This document shows, piece after piece, positions 1-5,278 of a stretch of DNA of 5,737 nt (the stretch's first letter is position 1; each line of letters begins with the position of its first letter). Source of the DNA: Anaerolineae bacterium (GTDB lineage Bacteria > Chloroflexota > Anaerolineae > 4572-78 > NAK82); assembly GCA_030597485.1 (NCBI GenBank), contig JAUVRU010000171.1:1-5737 (forward strand). The letters are read 5' to 3'. Below the pieces are notes generated by a model, which ran no database searches, had not been told where the DNA came from, and was given only the letters and a program-made list of their open reading frames with translations. A program made the translations under genes and the position numbers.

Positions 1-4
1 ACTC

Positions 5-33
5 TTGTCAGTGGCAGGACCCCGTGATATACT
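5..33 (+). promoter_or_regulatory. Sigma70-type promoter with extended -10 for the SDR gene
   Basis: The sequence shows TTGTCA at 5-10, a spacer of exactly 17 bases, and TATACT at 28-33. A TG dinucleotide one base upstream of the -10 box (25-26) gives an extended -10. Transcription would start near position 40, leaving a leader of about 24 bases before the ATG at 64, enough for the GGGAG ribosome site at 51-55. The boxes and spacing are read directly; activity is inferred. Confidence 0.6.
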
Positions 34-63
34 GGCCGAAGTTCCGTTCTGGGAGCGATCTAC

Positions 64-1044
64 ATGCAGACATTGGTGACCGGAGCCACGGGATTTGTCG
101 GCTCCAACGTGGCGGCGGCGTTGGCAGACCGCGGTGATCGGGTCAGGGTGCTGCGTCGGGCCACATCGCGGCTGGATGCCCTGGCTGACGTGCCAGTGGA
201 GTATGTCACGGGCGACATTCTGGATCCAGAGTCATTGGGGACGGCGATGCAGGACTGCGACCTGGTCTTTCACGTGGCGGCCATATCCCAGTATTGGCGC
301 AGCAATAGGGAAACAGTGTACCGGGTAAACGTGAATGGTACGCGCTGTGTGATGCAGGCGGCGCTGGCCGCCGGCATTCAACGGGTGGTGCACACCAGCT
401 CGGTGGCGGCACTGGGCTATCCGGCGGACAACGCGCTAGCAGACGAATCGCAGGTCTTTTCGCCTGATTTCAGCTGGTTCGCCTATGGTCACAGCAAATA
501 CTTGGCCGAGTTGGAGGTGCAGAAGGCAATTGACCAGGGACTGCCAGGCGTCATTGTCAATCCTGGCATTGTCATCGGGCCGCGTGACTTGAATTTCGTC
601 TCCGGCAGCATCATCCGGGCATCGATCAAAGGCCAGCTGCGCATGGTGCCACCGGGTGGCTCGAACATCATCCACGTGTCCGACGTGGTGGCCGGACATC
701 TGGCCGCCGCCGAACGTGGTCGGGTGGGGGAACGGTACATCTTGGGCGGAGAGAACCTGTCACACTGGGAGGCGGCGGAGACAGTGGCTCAGGTCACCGG
801 TGGACCTGGCCCGGTGCTGACCATGCCGCGCTGGTCGTTGCCTCCCCTGGCGTGCCTCGTTGATCTGTTCAACCGGGTTTATCCGGCACCGCCGCTGGTT
901 ACGGGCCAGCAGATCCGTCTGGGGGGTGAGACCTTCTACGTGGACAACAGCAAGGCAGTCCGCGAATTGGGACTGCCTCAGACTTCCTTCCGCCAGGCGG
1001 CAACGGACGCCTACACCTGGTATCGGGAACACGGGTTGTTGTGA
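64..1044 (+). CDS. NAD(P)-dependent epimerase/dehydratase (extended SDR; HpnA / dihydroflavonol-reductase / ketoceramide-reductase-like)
   Basis: This is a 326-residue extended short-chain dehydrogenase/reductase, the usual length for the family, probably soluble and cytosolic. The Rossmann glycine motif TGATGFVG lies at residues 6-13. Arg31-Arg32 follow the second strand, which leans towards NADP(H). The catalytic set is visible as TSS at 111-113 and YGHSK with Tyr141 and Lys145. The NPG and GPRD segments at 166-174, the HVSDVVAGH segment near 204-212 and ERYILGGEN near 223-231 resemble HpnA-type epimerases and dihydroflavonol-4-reductase-like enzymes. Bacterial ketoceramide reductase (CerR) belongs to the same broad group. 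The ATG at 64 is chosen for its GGGAG site eight bases upstream and because the Rossmann fold begins at once. The gene converges on a serine-palmitoyltransferase-like gene 65 bases downstream, so reduction of a keto-sphingoid or keto-ceramide is a reasonable guess. The family call is firm; the substrate is not, and a nucleotide-sugar or hopanoid-related substrate remains possible. Confidence 0.9.
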   Translation: MQTLVTGATGFVGSNVAAALADRGDRVRVLRRATSRLDALADVPVEYVTGDILDPESLGTAMQDCDLVFHVAAISQYWRSNRETVYRVNVNGTRCVMQAALAAGIQRVVHTSSVAALGYPADNALADESQVFSPDFSWFAYGHSKYLAELEVQKAIDQGLPGVIVNPGIVIGPRDLNFVSGSIIRASIKGQLRMVPPGGSNIIHVSDVVAGHLAAAERGRVGERYILGGENLSHWEAAETVAQVTGGPGPVLTMPRWSLPPLACLVDLFNRVYPAPPLVTGQQIRLGGETFYVDNSKAVRELGLPQTSFRQAATDAYTWYREHGLL

Positions 1045-1109
1045 CGTGAGCGCCGGCCATCCGCTGTCAGCTTCCAGGGCCACAGTGGGGGGCAGAGGCT
1101 TGCCTTTCT

Positions 1110-2291
1110 CTACTCGATGATGCCCGTTCGCTTGCCCACCACCTCGAACCCTTCCAGGATGCGGTCCAGATGCTCACGGGTATGAGTAGCCATGTAGCTG
1201 GTGCGCAGACACTGACCGCCGGGCGGTACAGCCGGCGACAGGATGGGGTTGACGTACACGCCTTCCTCAAATAGTCCCATCCAGAGGCCGACGGTGCGGA
1301 AGTCGTCACCGATCATGATGGGAATGATTGGGGTCTCGCTGGCGCCGGTGTCGAAGCCGAGTCTCTTGAAACCGGCCTGCATGTAGTGAGTGTTCTCCCA
1401 CAACCGTTCCACCCATTGTGGCTCGGTCTCCAGGACCTCCACCGCTGCCAGCACCGCGGCCACGTTCGGAGGAGCCAGACTGGCGCTGAAGATCATCGGT
1501 CGGGCGTGATGCTGAACGTAGTGGATGCTTTGATCGTCCCCAGCGATGACGCCGCCTATGGAGGCAAACGACTTGCTGAAGGTCCCCATGATCAGGTCCA
1601 CCTCATCGGTCCGGCCAAAGTGAGCGGCCGTGCCGCGCCCCTTGCCCATCACGCCCAGGCCATGGGCGTCGTCCAGCATCAACCGGACGCTGTACCGCTT
1701 GCACAGCTCCACGATCTCCGGCAATGGCGCGATGTCGCCCCCCATGCTGTAAACGCCGTCCACTATCACCAAGACACCGTCTGCGTCCTTGACGCTTTCC
1801 AGCACATGTTTGAGATGGTCCATGTCATTGTGCCGAAACCGTTTCATGGTGCCCATGGAGAACGCGCAGGCGTCAATGATGCTGGCGTGATCATCCTTGT
1901 CAGTGATGGCTACATCTTTTCTGCCCATCAGGGCCGATATCGTGCCCAGGTTAGTCTGATAGCCGGTGCTGAAGCATACAGCCGCTTCCTTGCCAATGAA
2001 CTCAGCCAGACGATTGTCCAGTTCATAGTGAATGGTCAGCGTGCCGTTGAGGAACCGTGAGCCGGTGCAGCTGGTGCCATATTTCTCGATGGCCTCCATT
2101 GCCGCCTGGCGCACTTTGGGATGGGTGGTCAGGCCAACGTAGTTGTTCGACCCAGCCATCACCAGTTCCTTGTCGCCGACCCGTACCACGCAGCCTTCGG
2201 TGTTGTCGAGCGGCTTGAAGTAAGGATAATAACCATCGCGCATCGCATCCTTCGCGCGCGTGAAACCGTAACATTTGTCAAATATGTCCAT
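1110..2291 (-). CDS. spt: Alpha-oxoamine synthase, probable serine palmitoyltransferase
   Basis: This 393-residue fold-type I PLP enzyme joins an amino acid to an acyl thioester with decarboxylation. Visible active-site features are His135 in DDHASIID (stacks on PLP), Asp207 and His210 in LDDAHGLG, the Schiff-base Lys240 in GTFSKSFASIGG, and Arg363 in the C-terminal domain, matching the carboxylate-binding Arg of AONS and KBL. The family also contains 8-amino-7-oxononanoate synthase (BioF) and 2-amino-3-ketobutyrate ligase (KBL). The N-terminal GYYPYF, SRFLNGTL at 78-85, SKSFASIGG and the YMATHT ending look more like soluble Bacteroidetes-type serine palmitoyltransferase than either of those. 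No membrane helix is seen, so it is probably cytosolic and makes 3-keto long-chain base. The start has a perfect AGGAGG at 2298-2303, six bases from the ATG. No biotin genes are nearby, which weakens BioF. The family is certain; the SPT assignment is likely, and rests on motifs recalled from memory. Confidence 0.85.
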   Translation of the reverse strand: MDIFDKCYGFTRAKDAMRDGYYPYFKPLDNTEGCVVRVGDKELVMAGSNNYVGLTTHPKVRQAAMEAIEKYGTSCTGSRFLNGTLTIHYELDNRLAEFIGKEAAVCFSTGYQTNLGTISALMGRKDVAITDKDDHASIIDACAFSMGTMKRFRHNDMDHLKHVLESVKDADGVLVIVDGVYSMGGDIAPLPEIVELCKRYSVRLMLDDAHGLGVMGKGRGTAAHFGRTDEVDLIMGTFSKSFASIGGVIAGDDQSIHYVQHHARPMIFSASLAPPNVAAVLAAVEVLETEPQWVERLWENTHYMQAGFKRLGFDTGASETPIIPIMIGDDFRTVGLWMGLFEEGVYVNPILSPAVPPGGQCLRTSYMATHTREHLDRILEGFEVVGKRTGIIE

Positions 2292-2297
2292 TCACTG

Positions 2298-2303
2298 CCT
2301 CCT
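2298..2303 (-). promoter_or_regulatory. Shine-Dalgarno site of the SPT-like gene
   Basis: On the - strand this reads AGGAGG, with six bases before the ATG that starts at 2291. It is a full anti-16S match at ideal spacing and fixes the start of the gene. Confidence 0.8.
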
Positions 2304-2360
2304 GGGGCGGGTGGGATGTCTTGTTCTTGGAGACGAAGGGGTCTCTCGGCAACGGTGCAT

Positions 2361-2389
2361 AGAATAGCCCGGTTTTGCATGGAAGTCAA
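2361..2389 (-). promoter_or_regulatory. Sigma70-type promoter for the SPT-like gene
   Basis: Read on the - strand, TTGACT (2389-2384) is followed by exactly 17 bases and TATTCT (2366-2361). The predicted start is near 2354, giving a leader of about 62 bases before the ATG at 2291. Five of six bases match the -35 consensus and five of six the -10 consensus. The match is read directly; activity is inferred. Confidence 0.6.
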
Positions 2390-2400
2390 ACGGTGCTTTC

Positions 2401-2417
2401 GCTGGGCGCGGCTCAGC
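2401..2417. repeat. Short inverted repeat (7-bp stem, 3-base loop)
   Basis: GCTGGGC at 2401-2407 and GCTCAGC at 2411-2417 can form a seven-pair stem containing one G-U pair. It lies just upstream of the leftward promoter and may be an operator or an accidental palindrome. It precedes the proposed start of the sigma transcript, so it is unlikely to be in that leader. Confidence 0.3.
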
Positions 2418-2430
2418 ACTCGGCGAAAAG

Positions 2431-2448
2431 TGCCGTGGGGATACGGCA
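2431..2448. repeat. Perfect 6-bp inverted repeat between the divergent promoters
   Basis: TGCCGT at 2431-2436 and ACGGCA at 2443-2448 are exact reverse complements around a six-base spacer. The dyad lies about 40 bases upstream of the leftward -35 box and about 70 upstream of the ECF -35 box. That position would suit a binding site for a dimeric regulator. There is no run of T after it, so a terminator is unlikely. Confidence 0.35.
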
Positions 2449-2515
2449 AGAGGCCGGCCGCTGGCGTACGGCTGGCAGCAGGGATGCTTGTTTGACCAGC
2501 ATTGACGCTTCTGGC

Positions 2516-2541
2516 TGCAACTTTCGTCCACCTCTTGCGTA
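2516..2541 (+). promoter_or_regulatory. Candidate ECF (SigW-like) promoter of the sigma/anti-sigma operon
   Basis: TGCAAC at 2516-2521 is followed by 16 bases and CGTA at 2538-2541. The Bacillus SigW consensus is TGAAAC-N16-CGTA, so nine of ten fixed bases match at the exact spacing, and the T run after AAC (2522-2524) is also typical. The next gene encodes an ECF sigma factor, which commonly transcribes its own operon. I found no convincing sigma70 promoter in front of that gene. Confidence 0.45.
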
Positions 2542-2624
2542 ATGAGTAGTAGCACGAGGGTTTCAGCAACGGGAAGATGGCTGTCCTGGTGCTGCCAGCT
2601 ACCAGCCGGGGCGGCGGACGAAAC

Positions 2625-3233
2625 ATGGTAGACGAAGAAAGAAACTGGATAGCCTGCGCTCTTCAGGGTGACGACGATGCGTTTGGCCAGTTAGTGGAGG
2701 CGTACCAGCGGCCGGTCTTCAATCTGTGTTATCGGATGCTGGGCAGCCCGACTGAGGCAGAGGATGCTGCCCAGGAGACGTTCATCCGAGCCTACACGCG
2801 GTTGTCCTCGTACGATGCGGATCGCAAGTTCTCTTCCTGGTTGCTGGCGATCGCCTCGCACTATTGCATAGATCAGCTGCGGCGCCGCCGTTTCAAGCTG
2901 GTGTCGTGGGATGACCTGCCACCGTGGTCTTGGTTGCCTGATCCAGCGCCGCAGCCCGAGGAGGTGACCCTGAACCGCGAAGCCAAGCACCAGGTGCGAG
3001 CGTTGCTGGAATCGCTGCCGCCTGATTACAGAGCGGCCATGATCCTGCGCTACTGGCACGAACTGTCGTATGAAGAAATCGCTCGCGTGCTTGACACAAC
3101 GGTGTCGGCCATCAAGTCGCGCCTGTTTCGTGCCCGTCAGATGATGGCTGCGTCGGCTGCACAGGCTGAAGCCATGCCGGTCGCCACCGCCGCGGCCGGG
3201 GTGGGCGGTCTGGAAGCCGTCGGGGAGGGATGA
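2625..3233 (+). CDS. ECF-family RNA polymerase sigma factor (sigma-70 family, RpoE/SigW-like)
   Basis: This is a 202-residue extracytoplasmic-function sigma factor that would direct RNA polymerase to stress- or envelope-related promoters. Sigma region 2 spans about residues 18-90, with DAFGQLVEAYQ opening region 2.1, DAAQETFIRAY at 47-57, and FSSWLLAIASHYCIDQLRRR forming the -10 recognition part near 69-88. A Trp/Pro-rich linker follows at about 90-115. Region 4 runs from about 131 to 171, with LPPDYRAAMILRYW and the helix-turn-helix YEEIARVLDTTVSAIKSRLFRAR-type end that reads the -35 box. The last 30 residues are Ala/Gly-rich. I chose the ATG at 2625 because homologues begin shortly before the ALQGDDDAF segment. 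An in-frame ATG at 2577 would add 16 residues unlike the family, and its purine-rich stretch abuts the start codon. No strong ribosome site precedes 2625. The stop overlaps the alternative anti-sigma start, so the two are probably translationally coupled. Confidence 0.9.
   Translation: MVDEERNWIACALQGDDDAFGQLVEAYQRPVFNLCYRMLGSPTEAEDAAQETFIRAYTRLSSYDADRKFSSWLLAIASHYCIDQLRRRRFKLVSWDDLPPWSWLPDPAPQPEEVTLNREAKHQVRALLESLPPDYRAAMILRYWHELSYEEIARVLDTTVSAIKSRLFRARQMMAASAAQAEAMPVATAAAGVGGLEAVGEG
3222..3229 (+). promoter_or_regulatory. Shine-Dalgarno site that decides the anti-sigma start
   Basis: GGGGAGGG lies inside the last codons of the sigma gene. It directly abuts the ATG at 3230 but stands six bases from the in-frame ATG at 3236, a normal spacing. 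The second ATG is therefore the better start. Confidence 0.65.
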
Positions 3234-3235
3234 CG

Positions 3236-3808
3236 ATGAGAACAGAATGTGATACGTGTGGTGAAAGGATGTCACTCTGGCTGGATGGACGGCTGGACCG
3301 GGCCCAAATTGAGCAGATGGAGGCTCACATCACTGTCTGTCCAATCTGCCGTGCTACGTTTGTAGCATGGCGCCGTGCGGACACAGGGTTGACATCTGCC
3401 CCCACGGTGTCACCGTCCCTTGGCTTTGTTGCCCGCTTTCAGACCAGGCTGGCTGCCCGCCGCCGGCGGCGGTATGTGTGGGCCGGGCTGGTCACCCTGG
3501 CTGTGGCATCAGTCGGCTTATGGCTGGCAGTGGTGGCTCTTATGGCAGTCTCCGGGTTGGCCGTGTGGCAAGATGTGTCGGCTGGTGGGCTGTGGGGTCA
3601 GATGATTGACATCTTTCTGGCTCTGGGAGAAACCGGAGTGGCCTGTGTTGACTTGGCGCTATTGGTGACCAGGGCACTGGAGCATGGCATAAGGCATCCC
3701 GCTTTCGTAGCCTACACACTGGTAACTGTCGGCTTGCTCTTGGCCTGGGCCCGAATCGTTGGAGGTCGGGTGCGGGTATACTCGCCGATGGCGGTTGATG
3801 TGCGATAA
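3236..3808 (+). CDS. Zinc-finger (ZAS/zf-HC2) transmembrane anti-sigma factor
   Basis: The protein is 190 residues from the ATG at 3236, or 192 from the ATG at 3230 that overlaps the sigma stop as ATGA. Counting from 3230, the N-terminal domain has Cys7 and Cys10 and then the hallmark H-x3-C-x2-C motif (His33, Cys37, Cys40). The family uses this fold to bind a group-IV sigma factor. A basic stretch (RRRRR near 77-81) precedes a long hydrophobic segment at about 83-113. Further hydrophobic segments lie at about 122-147 and 158-176, so the protein is anchored in the membrane with the zinc domain most likely cytoplasmic. It follows the ECF sigma gene directly, the standard arrangement for a cognate pair, and would sequester that sigma until an envelope signal releases it. 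Whether release is by proteolysis or redox loss of zinc cannot be told from sequence. The family is clear; the signal is unknown. Confidence 0.85.
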   Translation: MRTECDTCGERMSLWLDGRLDRAQIEQMEAHITVCPICRATFVAWRRADTGLTSAPTVSPSLGFVARFQTRLAARRRRRYVWAGLVTLAVASVGLWLAVVALMAVSGLAVWQDVSAGGLWGQMIDIFLALGETGVACVDLALLVTRALEHGIRHPAFVAYTLVTVGLLLAWARIVGGRVRVYSPMAVDVR

Positions 3809-3834
3809 TCGGCTCTGAGAATAGGAATCTGTTC

Positions 3835-3840
3835 AGGAGG
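3835..3840 (+). promoter_or_regulatory. Shine-Dalgarno site of the polymer-forming membrane protein gene
   Basis: AGGAGG sits seven bases before the ATG at 3848. It is a full consensus and the strongest ribosome site in the operon, suggesting that this third gene is translated at a higher level than the two regulators. Confidence 0.75.
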
Positions 3841-3847
3841 ACAGAAA

Positions 3848-5089
3848 ATGACAAAGAAACTACTGAGCGCAGGGTTGCTGTTGATTCTCTTGTTAGCTTG
3901 GACCACGCCCGCTTTCGCCCAGGGGGGTGACGGCGGCGCGGGCCAGATTGTTTTCGGCAGAGACCTGACGTTGGATGAGGGTGATGAAGTCGACGGGGAC
4001 GTGGTTGTCTTTGGTGGCAATCTGCAGGCCGCAGCCGGCAGCCGCATTGATGGTGATGTGGTCGTCTTTGGCGGCCGGATTGAGATCGACGGCGAGGTGA
4101 GGGGTGACGTTGCCGCCATTGGGGGGGGCGTCAGGCTGGGGTCCACTGCCCGCATTAGCGGGGAGGTGACCTCCTTCGGCGGCCGAGTGGTGCGGGCCGA
4201 AGGGGCCGAGGTAAGCGGAGGCATCTCGGAAGTAACCAGGTTCGACTTTGGCCGCTTCTTTCCCCCTCCGACCAGGTTTGTCGATGCTCGCCCCCCTCGG
4301 CTGACCGGCTTCGCCTTCTTTGAGGGGTTTTTCCAAATCGTGCGAGCGCTGTTGCTGGCGGTGGTACTGGCGGTGATCGGTCTGTTGGTAGTACTGTTCC
4401 TGCCTGACCACACTCAGGTAGTGGGCGGCGCTATCCGAGATGCCGGGCCGGCCAGCTTTGGGGTGGGGCTGCTGACGTTTGTCGTTGGCCTGGCGGTTAT
4501 CACTTTGTTGGCCATCACTTGTTGCCTGTTGCCGGTGGGCATGTTGCTAGCTCTGGCGTTGATGGTGGCCGCTCTCTATGGGTGGGTAGTTGCCGGTTAC
4601 CTGTTGGGAGAGCGACTTCTTCCCTTGTTCCAGAAGGACAAGGGGGAGCCGACACCAGTTGTCTCGGCGCTGTTCGGAGTCTTCATCATTACTCTGTTGC
4701 AGCAGGGGCTGGTGGTCCTGGGCCATCTTCCGTGCCTGGGCTTCGTGTTCTGGCTGCTGGGTGCGGGGTTGTGGTTGGTGGTTGCCTCGGTGGGCCTGGG
4801 AGCGGTAGTGCTCACCCGGTTTGGGACGCGGTTCTACACGGGAGCGGGACCGGGAGGACCAGGGTCCTCAGTCGTGCCAGGCCCGCTGGCTGGTCCGACC
4901 GACGTTGCGGCAGAGGTGGGTGAGGAGTCAACTCAGGCTGCACTGCTGCTGGAGACAGAGGCCGGGTCTGACGAGGGTGCAGCTCCGCCGGGGGATCAGG
5001 AAGACGACGCCGCGCTTGATCCTGGCGGAGGCCCCGTCGACTCTGGCACAACCACCAACGGGGAGGAGGAGGCTTCCTCCGACGGCTAA
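3848..5089 (+). CDS. Secreted/membrane polymer-forming (bactofilin-like) beta-solenoid protein with multiple TM helices and an acidic tail
   Basis: The protein has 413 residues. A signal peptide is clear: MTKK, a hydrophobic core at about 5-18, and a probable cut after AFA at residue 24. Residues about 33-127 form short repeats with glycine turns, such as DGDVVVFGG at 49-57 and 68-76, then GEVRGDVAAIGG and GEVTSFGG, typical of bactofilin/polymer-forming right-handed solenoids. A Phe/Pro-rich linker (131-160) leads to about five hydrophobic helices (roughly 163-185, 201-225, 226-254, 271-292, 294-323). A tail of about 90 residues, rich in Gly, Pro, Glu and Asp, closes the protein. Most bactofilins are cytoplasmic, whereas here the solenoid should face outside the membrane. 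It lies 39 bases after the anti-sigma gene on the same strand, so it is probably co-transcribed and may be an envelope-maintenance effector or part of the stress sensing. No enzymatic motif is seen and the exact function is unknown. Confidence 0.8.
   Translation: MTKKLLSAGLLLILLLAWTTPAFAQGGDGGAGQIVFGRDLTLDEGDEVDGDVVVFGGNLQAAAGSRIDGDVVVFGGRIEIDGEVRGDVAAIGGGVRLGSTARISGEVTSFGGRVVRAEGAEVSGGISEVTRFDFGRFFPPPTRFVDARPPRLTGFAFFEGFFQIVRALLLAVVLAVIGLLVVLFLPDHTQVVGGAIRDAGPASFGVGLLTFVVGLAVITLLAITCCLLPVGMLLALALMVAALYGWVVAGYLLGERLLPLFQKDKGEPTPVVSALFGVFIITLLQQGLVVLGHLPCLGFVFWLLGAGLWLVVASVGLGAVVLTRFGTRFYTGAGPGGPGSSVVPGPLAGPTDVAAEVGEESTQAALLLETEAGSDEGAAPPGDQEDDAALDPGGGPVDSGTTTNGEEEASSDG
3989..4075 (+). repeat. 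Imperfect tandem repeat encoding solenoid turns
   Basis: The 30-base stretches at 3989-4018 and 4046-4075 encode VDGDVVVFGG and IDGDVVVFGG, offset by 57 bases (19 residues). They differ mainly at third codon positions. This suggests duplicated solenoid coils kept by selection on the protein rather than a recent DNA duplication. Two weaker copies follow downstream. Confidence 0.6.
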
Positions 5090-5117
5090 CCGGGTTCGCT
5101 GATCCAACACAACATCA

Positions 5118-5167
5118 GGCGGGGGCAGGTTTGCACGTGGTGACAGACGGGCGCACCTGCCCCTGTT
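5118..5167. repeat. Long stem-loop after the operon, possible terminator
   Basis: GGGGCAGGT at 5122-5130 and ACCTGCCCC at 5155-5163 are perfect reverse complements. Allowing G-U pairs in RNA, the stem extends outward to 5118 and 5167, about 13 pairs. The 24-base loop can itself form a small inner stem. The hairpin begins 28 bases after the stop of the polymer-forming protein gene, so it probably marks the 3' end of that operon. It lacks a clear run of T, so a stabilising 3' hairpin or a Rho-assisted end is as likely as a classical intrinsic terminator. Confidence 0.5.
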
Positions 5168-5217
5168 GACTCTCCATCCATCACCGGGCATGAGGTAGGG
5201 ATCGCCCGCTCCGGCCG

Positions 5218-5233
5218 GCTTGACAAATCAAGC
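5218..5233. repeat. Perfect 6-bp inverted repeat with CAAA loop
   Basis: GCTTGA at 5218-5223 and TCAAGC at 5228-5233 pair perfectly around CAAA. The right arm shares three bases with the neighbouring hairpin at 5231-5257, so the two are alternative or stacked structures in the convergent intergenic region. Confidence 0.4.
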
Positions 5234-5257
5234 AGGGGCAAGATGAGCGGCCCCGCT
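5231..5257 (-). terminator. Candidate intrinsic terminator of the RNase J gene
   Basis: Read on the - strand, AGCGGGGC (5257-5250) pairs with GCCCCTGCT (5239-5231), an eight-pair stem with one bulged base and a ten-base loop. It is followed by TGATTTGT, a moderately T-rich tail. It starts about 21 bases after the RNase J stop codon, a usual terminator position. The tail is imperfect, so confidence is moderate. Confidence 0.45.
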
Positions 5258-5278
5258 CTCACAGACATGGTACAGCAG

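Larger units (their letters stand above)
2292..2624. other. Divergent intergenic regulatory region
   Basis: These 333 bases separate the - strand serine-palmitoyltransferase-like gene from the + strand sigma gene. They hold a housekeeping-type promoter reading left (2361-2389), a SigW-like ECF promoter reading right (2516-2541), and two short inverted repeats between them (2401-2417 and 2431-2448). Open frames crossing the region show no recognisable protein motif, so I see no gene here. Confidence 0.6.

Noticed and set aside
1091..1110. Possible terminator GGCA-gaggct-TGCC followed by TTTCTC between the convergent genes
   Set aside because: Only four Watson-Crick pairs, extended only by G-U pairs, and a short broken T run. 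Too weak to call.
1386..2060. Long + strand open frame (224 codons) opposite the SPT-like gene
   Set aside because: It is antisense to a gene with clear catalytic motifs. Its translation is His/Gln/Val-rich without any domain I recognise, as expected of a shadow frame in GC-rich coding DNA.
2577..2624. Upstream in-frame ATG (2577) as the sigma factor start
   Set aside because: The added 16 residues do not resemble sigma factors, and the purine stretch before the ATG abuts it. The ATG at 2625 gives the usual N-terminus.
2159..2626. - strand open frame covering the divergent intergenic region
   Set aside because: It overlaps the well-supported start and ribosome site of the SPT-like gene in another frame, covers both promoters, and has no recognisable motif.
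3801..3830. GATAAT near 3804 as an internal promoter for the third operon gene
   Set aside because: No acceptable -35 box lies 16-18 bases upstream, and the sequence includes the anti-sigma stop codon.
3712..4413. Long - strand open frame (233 codons) opposite the polymer-forming protein
   Set aside because: Its translation is low-complexity Ser/Thr/Pro-rich sequence, a mirror of the Gly/Val/Asp solenoid codons on the other strand. It has no domain and crosses the anti-sigma gene end.
5090..5108. GGGTTCGCTGATCC resembling a tRNA T-arm
   Set aside because: No acceptor, D-arm or anticodon stem can be built around it, and the arm pairing is poor.
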